39,942 bases of DNA from Thermoplasmata archaeon. GTDB taxonomy: Archaea; Thermoplasmatota; Thermoplasmata; Lutacidiplasmatales; UBA184. Location: assembly GCA_030037855.1 (NCBI GenBank), contig JASHPY010000061.1:1-39942 (forward strand). Direction: 5' to 3'. The position numbers were made by a program, and so were the translations under genes. Shown here one piece after another: positions 10,401-18,977 of the stretch. Position 1 is the stretch's first letter. Every line of letters starts with the position of its first letter. Under the pieces are notes generated by a model that searched no databases, was not told the origin of the DNA, and saw only the letters and a list, made by a program, of their open reading frames with translations.

Positions 10401-10726
10401 GCACGCAGCGCGCCCGAATCCGAGAGCTGCACCCCGCAGTTGAGCGCGGTCTGTCCGCCGAACGAGAGCAGGATCCCCTCGGGACGTTCGGCCGCGAGGA
10501 TCGGGGCGACGAAGTCCGGCACGAGCGGCTGAAAGTACACGCGGCCGTTCCGCGGCGGGTCGGTCTGCAGGGTCGCGATGTTCGGGTTGACGACGATCGC
10601 GTAGACGCCCTCCTCCTCGAGCGCCTTCAAGCACTGGCTCCCGGAGTAGTCGAACTCGCCGGCCTCACCGATCTTGAGCGCGCCGCTCCCGAGGAGGAGC
10701 ACCTTCGTCGGCAGCGTCGGCGTCAT
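7418..10726 (-). CDS. carB: Carbamoyl-phosphate synthase large subunit
   Basis: 'KVLLLGSGALKIGEAGEFDYSGSQCLKALEEEG' start; duplicated ATP-grasp halves; 4-bp overlap with carA. The ORF track extends to 12982 only because the upstream frame is open. Confidence 0.95.
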   Translation of the reverse strand: MTPTLPTKVLLLGSGALKIGEAGEFDYSGSQCLKALEEEGVYAIVVNPNIATLQTDPPRNGRVYFQPLVPDFVAPILAAERPEGILLSFGGQTALNCGVQLSDSGALRASGTRVLGTPLAGIKATEDRAKFVRTMARARVPTLPSRAVYSYEEAVAAVELLGYPVMVRVAYTLGGKGGGVAQDASELREVVARGLRASPVGQILLERYVGAFKQLEYEVVRDAKGNTLTVCNMENVLSMRVHTGDNIVVAPSQTLTDHEYQMLRQAALRAADACGIVGECNIQFCLDPVSEEYYAIEINARLSRSSALASKATGYPLAYVAAKLALGYTLPELKNRITGVTTACFEPSLDYVVVKLPRWDLDKFERADRRLGPAMKSVGEVMGIGASFPEAISKAVRMGDPRADLVPPAEVRPRDAILADLARPTPEILSRVLEGLRAGIDPDTIARVTWIDRWFVDCLAEIEASHRALQSAPGGELPVALLRRAKELGLSDRAIGRAARVDEEEVRRRRLAEGVRPRVRMIDTLAGEWPARTNYLYLTYRADADDVRPMPPGSVLVIGAGPYRIGSSVEFDWSTMNLVDGLKAEGVPGVSVLNSNPETVSTDYDRSDRLYFEEITLERTRDLVDFESFAGVVTCVGSQLAQNLTPLLKTCGIPVLGTSADSIDTAENRAEFARLLERLQIPQPAWRAFTTVDAASEFADEVGYPVLVRPSYVLSGQAMRVIWGRTDLARFLSEAARVSPEHPVVITKFVEGADEVELDAISDGTRVLVAGVLEHVERAGVHSGDAIFCLPPRHTARAVQAELIDAAARLARTLEIRGPFNVQFLVKNEAYQIIELNLRASRSLPFLAKATGVPLLREAARAMLGRPISREGIAPLPPGRWGVKVPQFSFLQLAGSDPLLGVEMQSTGEVACFGPTFSDALVKALVATGVRLVPRRGTAFLSVGGPELKEALLPVAQRLRGLGLQVAATEDTGAFLASRGIRGVRILHKVSEPERHPNVTEALEHGEIDLLLNVPLSLTQEKFERMLEDEYILRRRAIELGIPLFTSLESFAAYVEGVAWLEDHPLTVEPLYGTPEPGAAAGTHARQLPVVPGRRRRRARRH

Positions 10727-11865
10727 GCGCGGCGCTTCACCTTCCCGACGAACCGGTCGAAGACGAACCCGGCCTCCTGCGGGCCGGGGTGGCCCTCGGG
10801 GTGGCCCTGGAGCGCGAGCAGGCGTCCCGCGCGGTCGCGGAGGCCCTCCAGCGTCCCGTCGTCCGGGTTCGTCGCCCAGACCTCGAGCCCGGTCCCGGCG
10901 AGCGACCTCGGGTCGACCGCGTAGCCGTGGTTCTCGCTCACGATGAGCGCCGTCCCGTCCGCGAAACAGATCGTCTTGTTCTGCCCCCGGTGGCCGTACT
11001 TGAGCTTGAACGTCGTCCCGCCCCGGGCGAGCGCGAGGAGCTGCTGGCCGAGGCAGATCCCGAGCGTCGGGAGCTCGCGCGTCGACGGTCGTCCGAGTTC
11101 CTCGATCGCGGCCGCCAGCTCGGCCGGGTCCCCCGGACCGTTCCCGACCAGGAGGCCGGCGACGCGCCGCCCCTCCCACTTCGTGGGCACCTCGTGGTCG
11201 AACGGCAGTCGGAGCACGGAGACGCCGCGGTCGAGGAGCGCCCGGAGAATGCTCGACTTGACCCCGCAGTCGAGGACCGCGACCACGGGCCCGCCGCGGC
11301 GGGCGAGGAGCGTGGGCCGGGTCGGCGCGACCTCGGCCATGAACCGCTCCTCCCCGTACTGGGGAGCGGCGCGGATCGCGTGCGCCAACGCCTCGTCCGA
11401 CGGCCTCGGGTCGGCCGGGCCCACGTCGAGGACCCCGCGGACCACGCCCCGTGCGCGCAAGTGCTCCGTCAGCCGGCGGGTGTCCACGCCCTGAATCCCC
11501 GGAACGTTCTCGGCGCGGAGCCAGTCGTCCAGCGAGCCTCCGCTCTCCCAGTGATTCGGCGCGGTCGTGCCCCGCACGACGACCCCCCGCGGCTGGACCT
11601 CGCCGCTCTCGAGCCGCGGGAGCCCGTCGGCGTCCGGCGCGTTCTCGGGCACGCCGTAGTTGCCGATCAGGGGGTACGTGAACGTGAGGATCTGGCCCCG
11701 GAACGACGGGTCCGTGAGCGACTCGGGGTACCCGGCCATTCCGGTCGTGAACACGACCTCGCCGACCCGGCGCGTCGTCGCCCCGAGCCCGACGCCATCG
11801 AACCGAGTACCGTCCTCGAGAAACAGCGTCGCCCCGAGCGCGCGGTTCGCGGCGCGGGCCGGCAC
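10723..11865 (-). CDS. carA: Carbamoyl-phosphate synthase small subunit
   Basis: 'ATLFLEDGTRFDGVGLGATTRRVGEVVFTTGMAGYPESLTDPSFRGQI'; amidotransferase 'LGICLGQQLLALARGG'. Start is approximate (GTG at 11865). Confidence 0.93.
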   Translation of the reverse strand: MPARAANRALGATLFLEDGTRFDGVGLGATTRRVGEVVFTTGMAGYPESLTDPSFRGQILTFTYPLIGNYGVPENAPDADGLPRLESGEVQPRGVVVRGTTAPNHWESGGSLDDWLRAENVPGIQGVDTRRLTEHLRARGVVRGVLDVGPADPRPSDEALAHAIRAAPQYGEERFMAEVAPTRPTLLARRGGPVVAVLDCGVKSSILRALLDRGVSVLRLPFDHEVPTKWEGRRVAGLLVGNGPGDPAELAAAIEELGRPSTRELPTLGICLGQQLLALARGGTTFKLKYGHRGQNKTICFADGTALIVSENHGYAVDPRSLAGTGLEVWATNPDDGTLEGLRDRAGRLLALQGHPEGHPGPQEAGFVFDRFVGKVKRRA

Positions 11866-12010
11866 GGGCGTTGAGAACCCGAAGCGAAGGAGGAAAGGGT
11901 GCGTCCTTAACATTTGCCGTCGCGCGACGGGCCCGGGCGCGTCGTCGTCGGCCGGTACGGCCCCGCCCGGCCGAGGCAGTCCTGAAATCCCCCCGCCGGT
12001 AGCTTCGGCC

Positions 12011-13003
12011 GTGCCCGGCCTCCCGCGCCTGCGCGACGCCTACGATGTCGTCGTGATCGGGGGCGGACACGCCGGTCTCCAGGCCGGCCTCAAGGCCGCG
12101 CTCCTCGGCTACTCGGCGGCGATCATCGATCGCGGTCCGAAGTACTCCCGCTCGTACTACGCCCCGCGCATGGACAACATCCCCGGGTTCCCGAACGGGA
12201 TCTCGGGCCACAAGCTGCTCGACGAGCAGATCGCCGCGGTGCGCGCGAGCGACGGTGTGGACTACTTCACCCCCGCGCGGGCCGGAGCGGTCGCGCGCAC
12301 GGAGGCGGGGTACGCCGTCACGTTCGACTGGCTGAAACAGAGCCACGTCGCGCGCGGCCGGGTGCTGATCCTCGCCCAGGGGGTGGTCGACCGGATCCCC
12401 GAGGTCCGGGGCGAGATCGACCGGATCTTCCCGTGGGCGAACATGGCGCTCGTCGACTTCTGCATCCTCTGCGATGGCCACGAGCTCATCGGAAAGTCGG
12501 TCGCGGTCATCGGCGACGACGCCTTCGCGGCCCGCACGGCGCTCGACGTCCAGCACTTCCGACCGTCGTCCGTCGCGCTCTTGACGCACGGCCGACCCCT
12601 CCTCGCCACCGAGGCCGAGGCGGACCGCGCGACGCTCTCCGCCGCGCTCCGCGAGCACGGGATCGCGGTCACCGAGCTCGAGATGGTCGACTTCGACGAG
12701 ATCCGGGAGAAGCGCTTCGGCGTCCAGTTCGCGGACGGCAGCCACCAGAGCTTCGATCGGGGGTTCAGCGCGCTCGGCTGGTACGACATGCACCCGGCCT
12801 TCCCGCGCGCGCTCGGATGTCGCTTCGACCCCGAGGGGTACGTCGTCACGGACGAGGACTGCCGCGCGATCGCCGACGCGAGCGGCGAGCCGATCCCCGG
12901 CCTCTACTGCGTCGGGGACCAGCGGCGGGGGTGGAACCAGATCCCCGAGGCGTGGGCGAGCGCCGAGCGCGCGGTGATCCACGCCTACGCTGAGTACCTG
13001 TAG
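12011..13003 (+). CDS. trxB: Thioredoxin reductase-like FAD-dependent oxidoreductase
   Basis: FAD motif 'DVVVIGGGHAGLQAG'; redox CxxC in 'FCILCDGHEL'; C-terminal 'GLYCVGDQRRGWNQIPEAWASAERAV'. GTG start at 12011. Confidence 0.85.
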   Translation: MPGLPRLRDAYDVVVIGGGHAGLQAGLKAALLGYSAAIIDRGPKYSRSYYAPRMDNIPGFPNGISGHKLLDEQIAAVRASDGVDYFTPARAGAVARTEAGYAVTFDWLKQSHVARGRVLILAQGVVDRIPEVRGEIDRIFPWANMALVDFCILCDGHELIGKSVAVIGDDAFAARTALDVQHFRPSSVALLTHGRPLLATEAEADRATLSAALREHGIAVTELEMVDFDEIREKRFGVQFADGSHQSFDRGFSALGWYDMHPAFPRALGCRFDPEGYVVTDEDCRAIADASGEPIPGLYCVGDQRRGWNQIPEAWASAERAVIHAYAEYL

Positions 13004-13009
13004 CGGGCG

Positions 13010-13765
13010 CTAGCCCGCCGCCGGCGCGCGCGGGGTTCCCGCGACGTCGAGCTGACGCGCGAGGTCCGGAAGGTCGTTCGCGACCGCGGACGCGCCGGCG
13101 GCGAGGAACCGGTCGGCGGTCATCGGCGCGTCCGTGGAGACCTCGGATGGGTCGGGGAGGACCGCGTAGAATCGGACCCGGGCGCGGGTCGCACACTCCG
13201 CGTCGATGAGATGGTCCCCGACGTAGAGGGCGCGCTCGTCCGGGATCCCCATGTCCCGCAGCAGGGTCTGGAGCGCCTCGGGGGACGGCTTCGCCGGACC
13301 CGGCGCGCTCCGGCTGCGCAGGTAGGCGAAGTAGGGGCCGAGGCCGGTGCGCGTGAGCGCTCCCCGCGCGAAGAACTCGGAGCTGCGGGTGAGGATACCG
13401 AGACGAAAGCCGCGTTCCTGGAGCGCGCGCAACAGGGAGTCGGCGCCGGGCCGAGCGACCGTGCGGGGCAGCGCCTCCGCCTCGATCGCGTCGATCCGCT
13501 TCGGGTACTCGGCCTCGAAGCGGAAGAGATTCCCCTCGGGCGCGCCCGAGTTCGTCAGCTCCTGGCGAGCCGCCTCCACGATCCGATGGATCGGCTCCGA
13601 CACCGAGAGGTGTCCCGGGGTCACCCCGTAGCTTTCGGCGACCCGGATCACTTCCCGGCGCATCCGGCCGAAGTCGTGGTGCGACAGGACGAGCGTGCCG
13701 TCGAGGTCGAAGACGACCCCGAGCAACGGCTCGAGGAAATGCGGCTCGGCGTCGCGGGGCGGCAT
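13010..13765 (-). CDS. HAD-superfamily phosphatase
   Basis: 'GVVFDLDGTLVLSHHDF' motif I, 'LGILTRSSEFF' motif II, 'ALYVGDHLIDAECATRA' motif IV. ATG at 13765. Confidence 0.88.
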   Translation of the reverse strand: MPPRDAEPHFLEPLLGVVFDLDGTLVLSHHDFGRMRREVIRVAESYGVTPGHLSVSEPIHRIVEAARQELTNSGAPEGNLFRFEAEYPKRIDAIEAEALPRTVARPGADSLLRALQERGFRLGILTRSSEFFARGALTRTGLGPYFAYLRSRSAPGPAKPSPEALQTLLRDMGIPDERALYVGDHLIDAECATRARVRFYAVLPDPSEVSTDAPMTADRFLAAGASAVANDLPDLARQLDVAGTPRAPAAG

Positions 13766-13842
13766 CTCGCCTCCGCTCCGAAACGGCCCGGTAGGGGAGG
13801 TAAGGGTTTGCCTCCACCGGCACCGAGGGTCCGGTCGATGAG

Positions 13843-14130
13843 CTACGGGTTCGCGTGGTACGCGAGTCCGTACCACGTCGCGCGTTCCTTGTCGTAGGTC
13901 GTGCCGCACTGGTAGCAGAAGAAGATCCGAACCGGGGGCTCCTTCGGCTCGAACTCCATCGCCGCCCCGCAGATCGGGCAACAGAGCTTCGACTCGATCT
14001 CGGGAAGTCCGTGCCAGGCGTCGCGGCGACGATCGTAGACGACCCCGTGATGCGGGCACGTGTACATCGGGTACGGCACGTTGGCCCCCGACGGTCCCGC
14101 CATCCCGCGACCGCAGACCGGACAGTACAT
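13843..14130 (-). CDS. Small double zinc-ribbon protein
   Basis: 95 aa; 'MYCPVCGRGM...YTCPHHGVVYDRRRDAWHGLP...CCPICGAAMEF...FFCYQCGTTYDKERATWYGL' has two internally repeated Cys-pair units. Confidence 0.72.
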   Translation of the reverse strand: MYCPVCGRGMAGPSGANVPYPMYTCPHHGVVYDRRRDAWHGLPEIESKLCCPICGAAMEFEPKEPPVRIFFCYQCGTTYDKERATWYGLAYHANP

Positions 14131-14162
14131 CGGGACGGCGAGGGGCTCGAGGCGCGAAGAAG

Positions 14163-15689
14163 CTAGCGCTTTGCGTGCGCGCCGCCGGAACGGGGGCGCC
14201 GCAACGTCACCACGGACTCGCGGAGCACGAACGACCGCCGCTGGCCGCTCCGCCGCGCGCGCGCCACTTCGACCGAGACGATCTCGAGCCCGACCGTGGC
14301 CCCGAGACGCGCGGTGAGGAGATCGCCGGGGACATACGCCCCTGCGAGCAACGAGTCGCCGACGACGAGCACGAACCGTCCGTCCGGTGCGAGCGCGTCC
14401 CGCACGCGGACGAGCGCGGCGGCGAGGTCGGCGAAATAGCGCCGCACGACCGCGTGCACGTCGTCCCGCCGGTAGGAGCGTTTGCGCGCGACGTTCTCCC
14501 GGATCCGGGACAGGATCTCGTCGAGCCACGGGTCCCCCGACCCCGACACTCCGAGGTACGCCGCGGTCTCCGACCGCGGCAGGTTGTCGCACGCGACCTC
14601 GGCGCGCCGGAGCGCGGCGAGGTCCGCGTACGAGCGGGCGTAGCCGAGCCAGGCGAGGTCGACCTTGTAGTTCATCACGTAGTCCATCCCGTTGACGTAG
14701 GGCGGACTCGTGATCGCGAGCGCGACCGAACCGGCGGGCCATCGGACGTCGCGGGCGTCGCCTTCGACCACCCGGCTCGCCGGGCCCCAACGGGGGCGCT
14801 CGAGCTCCAGCTGCCCGAGGTCCTCGGCCATCGCCTCGGTGGCGGCGAGGAAGCGTTCGAACGGAGACCCCTCGGGCCCCCGGCGACGACGGTCGTAGCC
14901 GAGGCACGGGGAGCGGTGGAGTCGACTCGAGGGGATCAGGATTCGCCCGAACGCGAGGCGCAGCGCGTCGCCGACCGGGGTCCCGGCCGCCGGCAGCGCG
15001 TCCCGTAGCCGCGTGAGGTCCTCGAGGGCGACCGGGTCGAATTGACGACGGGTTTCCCGGAGGAACGGGAGCGGGCCTACGGCTCGTCGCCGGGCGCGCG
15101 CGAGCACCTGCCGGGCGGTGTCGCGCAGCGCGGACGCGTTGAGCTCAAACCGCGTCTTGACGCGCGCCGCGAGCACCGCGGGCGCGAGGAGCTCGGTACC
15201 GAGCGCGCGGGCCCCCGCGCGCCGCGCTTCGACCAGGGTCGTGCCGCTCCCCGCGAACGGGTCGAGGATCGCCGCGCCGTGCGGGAGCCCGGCCGTGGAA
15301 ACGATCCCCCGGACGAACTCGGCCGAGTACCCCTGCACGTACGGCCACCAGCGGTGGATCGGGAGCGCCTCGTTCGCGCGGAAGGTGATCGGTCCCGCGT
15401 ACTCTCCGAGCGAGATCCCGTTCTCGCGGGAGAAGCGTTCGACGTACGCCGCCGGGTCGACGAAGTCGACCCGATCGGACAGGTGCTCGAACGCCCGGAG
15501 CACGTAGAGACCCCGCCCGATCCGCAGGACATCCCCCCGGAGCGAGAGGCTCGCGAGCGCCCGCTCGACCCACTCCCGCCGGTGGTCGATCCGGGAGGCG
15601 AGCTGCCGGACGGTCGCGCCGACGGCCCCGGTCTCCTCGAGCGCCCCGCGGAGCGCGACGTCGAGCTCCGGTGGCACGGCGGCCGGCAC
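14163..15689 (-). CDS. wHTH-fused DNA methyltransferase (SPPY family, probable N4-cytosine/N6-adenine)
   Basis: Motif I 'ILDPFAGSGTTLVEARRAG', motif IV 'LAITSPPYVNGMDYVMNYKVDLAWLGY', 'DGRFVLVVGDSL'; N-terminal wHTH 'ATVRQLASRIDHRREWVERALASLSLRGDVLRIGRGLYVL'. Start uncertain (GTG 15689). Confidence 0.8.
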   Translation of the reverse strand: MPAAVPPELDVALRGALEETGAVGATVRQLASRIDHRREWVERALASLSLRGDVLRIGRGLYVLRAFEHLSDRVDFVDPAAYVERFSRENGISLGEYAGPITFRANEALPIHRWWPYVQGYSAEFVRGIVSTAGLPHGAAILDPFAGSGTTLVEARRAGARALGTELLAPAVLAARVKTRFELNASALRDTARQVLARARRRAVGPLPFLRETRRQFDPVALEDLTRLRDALPAAGTPVGDALRLAFGRILIPSSRLHRSPCLGYDRRRRGPEGSPFERFLAATEAMAEDLGQLELERPRWGPASRVVEGDARDVRWPAGSVALAITSPPYVNGMDYVMNYKVDLAWLGYARSYADLAALRRAEVACDNLPRSETAAYLGVSGSGDPWLDEILSRIRENVARKRSYRRDDVHAVVRRYFADLAAALVRVRDALAPDGRFVLVVGDSLLAGAYVPGDLLTARLGATVGLEIVSVEVARARRSGQRRSFVLRESVVTLRRPRSGGAHAKR

Positions 15690-15712
15690 GTCGCTCCGAG
15701 AGCGGGCCCTCC

Positions 15713-16621
15713 CTATGACCCTGCGCGTGCGGGCGGGCGCGACCCCGCTGTCGCGCGCCCGGTGACGGGACGATCCTCCCAGCGGTGGCGACGGATCGTC
15801 GCGCGCAGGGAGTCCCGGACCTTTCGACGCTCGGCCCGGAGCGCCGCGACCCACTCGGTCGCTCGCAGGTCGGGCCCGAGCTCTCCGAGCACGACGTCGA
15901 GGTCGTGCAGCCGCCCGAGTCCGCTCTGCAAGCGACGGACGGCCGGCGGGAACCGGTCGAGCGGGGAGCCGTCGAGTCGCGTGCGAACCTCGGAGAGGTG
16001 ACGGAGCCGCCGTACCTGGATCCGGAGTCGATGGAGGCGGGTCGAGCTCGGGTGGCGACGGGCCCTGCGATGCGCCGTCCGGACCTTGTCGTGCCGACGC
16101 GATTCGGCCCGGTCAAGGACCGCGGCGAGGTCGGTCGCGGAGCCGCGCCGGGGCGGAAGCTCGAGCCCCTCCCGGAGTCCCTCGAAGAGGTGGGCGTCCC
16201 GTTCCGACTGCAGGTAGACGCGCAGGAGCTCGCGACCGGTCCGTCCGTCGTCGCGCAGGCGCGCGCGCAACCGGGCGACCCGGACGCTCTCCGGACGCGG
16301 GGGCTTCGGCAGCGTGGGGCCTTCGAGCAGACCGAGCACGACGTCCCGGTCGCGGACCCGGCCGATCAGGCGCGCGAGCCGCTTCAGGCGCCGGTCGAGG
16401 GGTCGGAGGAGCTCGCGCGTCCGCTCGGGGAGGACTGCCTCCCAGATCGCGAGCGCGTGCCGAAGGCGACGCATCCCGCGATGGAGGTCGTGCAGACGTT
16501 CCGGCGAGGGCGCACCGCGATCGATGACTTCGTCGACCGAGCCCGCCACGTCGGCCAGAAGGTGGTCGAGCTCCCGGGCGAGCGTCGACGGGCGGATTCG
16601 CGCGCGCGCCGGTCCCGCCAC
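15713..16621 (-). CDS. CHAD-domain protein
   Basis: Two CHAD-like repeats with His/Arg-rich helices: 'ERLHDLHRGMRRLRHALAIWEAVLP...DVVLGLLE' and 'TRLHRLRIQVRRLRHLSEV...GLGRLHDLDVVLGEL'. GTG start at 16621 is approximate. Confidence 0.85.
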   Translation of the reverse strand: MAGPARARIRPSTLARELDHLLADVAGSVDEVIDRGAPSPERLHDLHRGMRRLRHALAIWEAVLPERTRELLRPLDRRLKRLARLIGRVRDRDVVLGLLEGPTLPKPPRPESVRVARLRARLRDDGRTGRELLRVYLQSERDAHLFEGLREGLELPPRRGSATDLAAVLDRAESRRHDKVRTAHRRARRHPSSTRLHRLRIQVRRLRHLSEVRTRLDGSPLDRFPPAVRRLQSGLGRLHDLDVVLGELGPDLRATEWVAALRAERRKVRDSLRATIRRHRWEDRPVTGRATAGSRPPARAGS

Positions 16622-16723
16622 GCCCGATCCCCTCCGGTGGCGCCACGGCCCGCGACTAGTTAGGTCTCTGCCGCGGGGGCCGGGCGCGCTCAGCCATAAT
16701 AGGCGAGGTACCTCCCGAGCGGC

Positions 16724-18286
16724 GTGGAACGTTCGGCCGCCCGGGAGCCGCCCCGAGCGAACGGCGGTTCCCGGCACGGACCCGAGCGGACCCTCGGGGT
16801 GATCGACGTCGGCTCGAACACGGCGCGGTGCGTCGCGTTTGAGGCTTCGGCGTCCGGGAGCGTCCGGGCCTTTTACGAGGCGAAGGAGTCGCCGCGACTC
16901 GGGCTCGACCTCGGCCCGGACGGGCGGCTCGCTCCGGAGGCGATCGACCGGGGGGTCGCGGCGGTCGAGCAGTTCGACCGGACCGTGCGCTCGCTCGGGC
17001 TTTCCCGGACGATCGCGGTCGCAACGAGCGCCGTTCGCGATGCGCCGAACGGCTCGGAGTTCGTTCGCCGGGTCGCGCGCGCGACCGGCATCGACCTTCG
17101 CATCATCTCGGGTGCGGAGGAGGCCCGGTACGCCTACCTCGGCGTGGCCGGCGCCTGGGAGCTCGGCCACGACCTGGTCTCCGACCTCGGCGGGGGCTCC
17201 CTGCAGCTCGCGGAGGTCCGCGCGGGCCAGCTGAGGAACTCCGTGAGCGTGCCGCTCGGGGTCCTGCGGCTATCGCAGCGATTCTTCGAGCACGACCCTC
17301 CGAAGCGCCGAGAGATCGACGAGCTTCGGGGCCACGCGCGCGAGACCCTCGCGTCCGTGCTCGAGGCGTTCGGCGGCACGGGCTACCGCGTCTTCTCGGT
17401 CGGCGGCACGGTCCGCTCGCTCGCCCGGGCGGCGATCGAGCTCCGCGACTATCCGGTCGAGCGCGTCCACGGCTACCCCCTGTGGGACCACGACCTGGAG
17501 GCGCTCGGAGAGCTCCTGGGGGAAATGCCGGCGGCCAAGCGCCGAGCGGTGCCGGGGATCGGTGCCGACCGCGCGGACGTCGTCGTGGCCGGGATCGTCG
17601 TGCTGCAGGAACTCGTCCGCGCGACCGGGGCCGGGCGGCTCGTGGTCGCCGGGACCGGCATCCGCGAGGGGCTCGCCCTCGAGGCGATCGGGGCGAAGCT
17701 CCCGGCGCCCGCCGAGGAGCTCGCGGAGCGCTCCGCGGCCGCCGCGGCGGAGTCGTTCGCGTTTCGGATCGACCACGGGCGGGCGGTGGCGGACGCCGCG
17801 CTCGGGCTCTACGACGTCTTTTCGTCAAAGTTCGAGTGGGGTCGCAGCGAGGGTCTCGCGCTGCGGGTCGCCGCGTGGATGCACGACGCCGGCATCGCGA
17901 TCGACCTCTGGCGCCACGCGCACCACTCCGCCTACCTGATCCAGAACTACCCGATCTGGGGGCTCGACCAGCGGGAGATCCTCCTCGCGTCGATGTCCGC
18001 GCGCCTCCACGAGGGCGGGGAGGCGCCCTCGGCGTGGAAGAAGGCGTACCTTCCGATCATCCGCCCGGCGGATGTGGAGACGGCCCGCCGCCTGGGCGCG
18101 ATCCTCGAGGTCGCCGAACTCGTCTCGGCGGCTCGCCCCCGCTTCTCGTTGGGCGGCGGGGGCAAGACCCTGACGGTGGCTTTTTCCTCCCCGACCGATA
18201 CGTCCCTCCCCCCGCACTGGGAGGAGAAAGCACGAAAGTCGATGGAGCGCGAGTTCGAGGTCGAGGTGCGGTTCCGTGCCGGATGA
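16724..18286 (+). CDS. ppx: Ppx/GppA family phosphatase (exopolyphosphatase-like) with C-terminal HD-type region
   Basis: 'TLGVIDVGSNTARCVAFE', 'ISGAEEARYAYLGVAGAW', 'SDLGGGSLQLAEV', 'VFSVGGTVRSLARAA'; C-terminal 'WMHDAGIAIDLWRHAHHSAYLIQN' is HD-like. Confidence 0.9.
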   Translation: MERSAAREPPRANGGSRHGPERTLGVIDVGSNTARCVAFEASASGSVRAFYEAKESPRLGLDLGPDGRLAPEAIDRGVAAVEQFDRTVRSLGLSRTIAVATSAVRDAPNGSEFVRRVARATGIDLRIISGAEEARYAYLGVAGAWELGHDLVSDLGGGSLQLAEVRAGQLRNSVSVPLGVLRLSQRFFEHDPPKRREIDELRGHARETLASVLEAFGGTGYRVFSVGGTVRSLARAAIELRDYPVERVHGYPLWDHDLEALGELLGEMPAAKRRAVPGIGADRADVVVAGIVVLQELVRATGAGRLVVAGTGIREGLALEAIGAKLPAPAEELAERSAAAAAESFAFRIDHGRAVADAALGLYDVFSSKFEWGRSEGLALRVAAWMHDAGIAIDLWRHAHHSAYLIQNYPIWGLDQREILLASMSARLHEGGEAPSAWKKAYLPIIRPADVETARRLGAILEVAELVSAARPRFSLGGGGKTLTVAFSSPTDTSLPPHWEEKARKSMEREFEVEVRFRAG

Positions 18287-18977
18287 GACCCCGAGCCCGA
18301 CGCACGGCTTTCCCGGCCGGCTGTTCGTTTTCGAGGGGCTCGACGGGAGCGGCAAGTCGACCCAGGCCGCGCTCCTCGGAAAGTGGCTCCAGGCGCAGGG
18401 GTACCGCGTGTTCTTCACCGAGTGGAACTCGTCCGAGCTGACGGCGGCGACGATCCGCCGGGGGAAGAAGAAGAACCTCCTCACGCCCACGACGTTCTCG
18501 CTCTTGCACGCGACCGACTTCGCGGACCGGTTCGAGCGGAAGATCCTCCCGCCGCTCCGCGCGGGCTACGTCGTCGTCTGCGACCGGTACGCCTACACCG
18601 CCTTCGTTCGCGACGCCGCGCGGGGCTGCGACCCCGCGTGGGTCCGGAACATCTACTCGTTCGCGCCGCGACCGGACCAGGTCTTCTACTTCCGCGTCCC
18701 GGTCGCGGTGACGCTGAAGCGCAAGATCGCCTCGCGCGTCAAGATCAACTACTACGAGGCCGGGATGGACCTCGGCCTCTCCCCCGACCTCCACGACAGC
18801 TACGCGCGGTTCCAGACGCGCCTGAAGAGCGAGTACGAGCGGATCGCGCGGACCGACGGCTTCACGGTCATCGACTCGAGCCGGACGGTCGAGCGGATCC
18901 AGACCGACCTGCGCGGCTACGTCCGGCCGATCCTCGAGAACTTCCCCACGGGCGAGCGGTTGATGCATGATAGCTAG
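18276..18977 (+). CDS. Thymidylate kinase superfamily protein 1 (candidate non-canonical / polyphosphate-linked kinase)
   Basis: P-loop 'FVFEGLDGSGKSTQ', 'VVVCDRYAYTAFVRDAARG'; 11-bp overlap with ppx. Confidence 0.85.
   Translation: MPDETPSPTHGFPGRLFVFEGLDGSGKSTQAALLGKWLQAQGYRVFFTEWNSSELTAATIRRGKKKNLLTPTTFSLLHATDFADRFERKILPPLRAGYVVVCDRYAYTAFVRDAARGCDPAWVRNIYSFAPRPDQVFYFRVPVAVTLKRKIASRVKINYYEAGMDLGLSPDLHDSYARFQTRLKSEYERIARTDGFTVIDSSRTVERIQTDLRGYVRPILENFPTGERLMHDS

Noticed and set aside
9329-10924. 531-aa plus-strand ORF opposite carB/carA
   Set aside because: Shadow ORF with no recognisable motif; carAB coding is unambiguous.
10727-12982. Upstream extension of the 1854-aa ORF 7418..12982
   Set aside because: Only the carB part (from the ATG at 10726) is coding; the rest is antisense or out of frame to carA and trxB, with Arg/Pro-rich shadow composition.
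14163-15689. Restriction-modification or defence island
   Set aside because: Only a methyltransferase is present; no endonuclease, specificity subunit, helicase or toxin partner is visible nearby.
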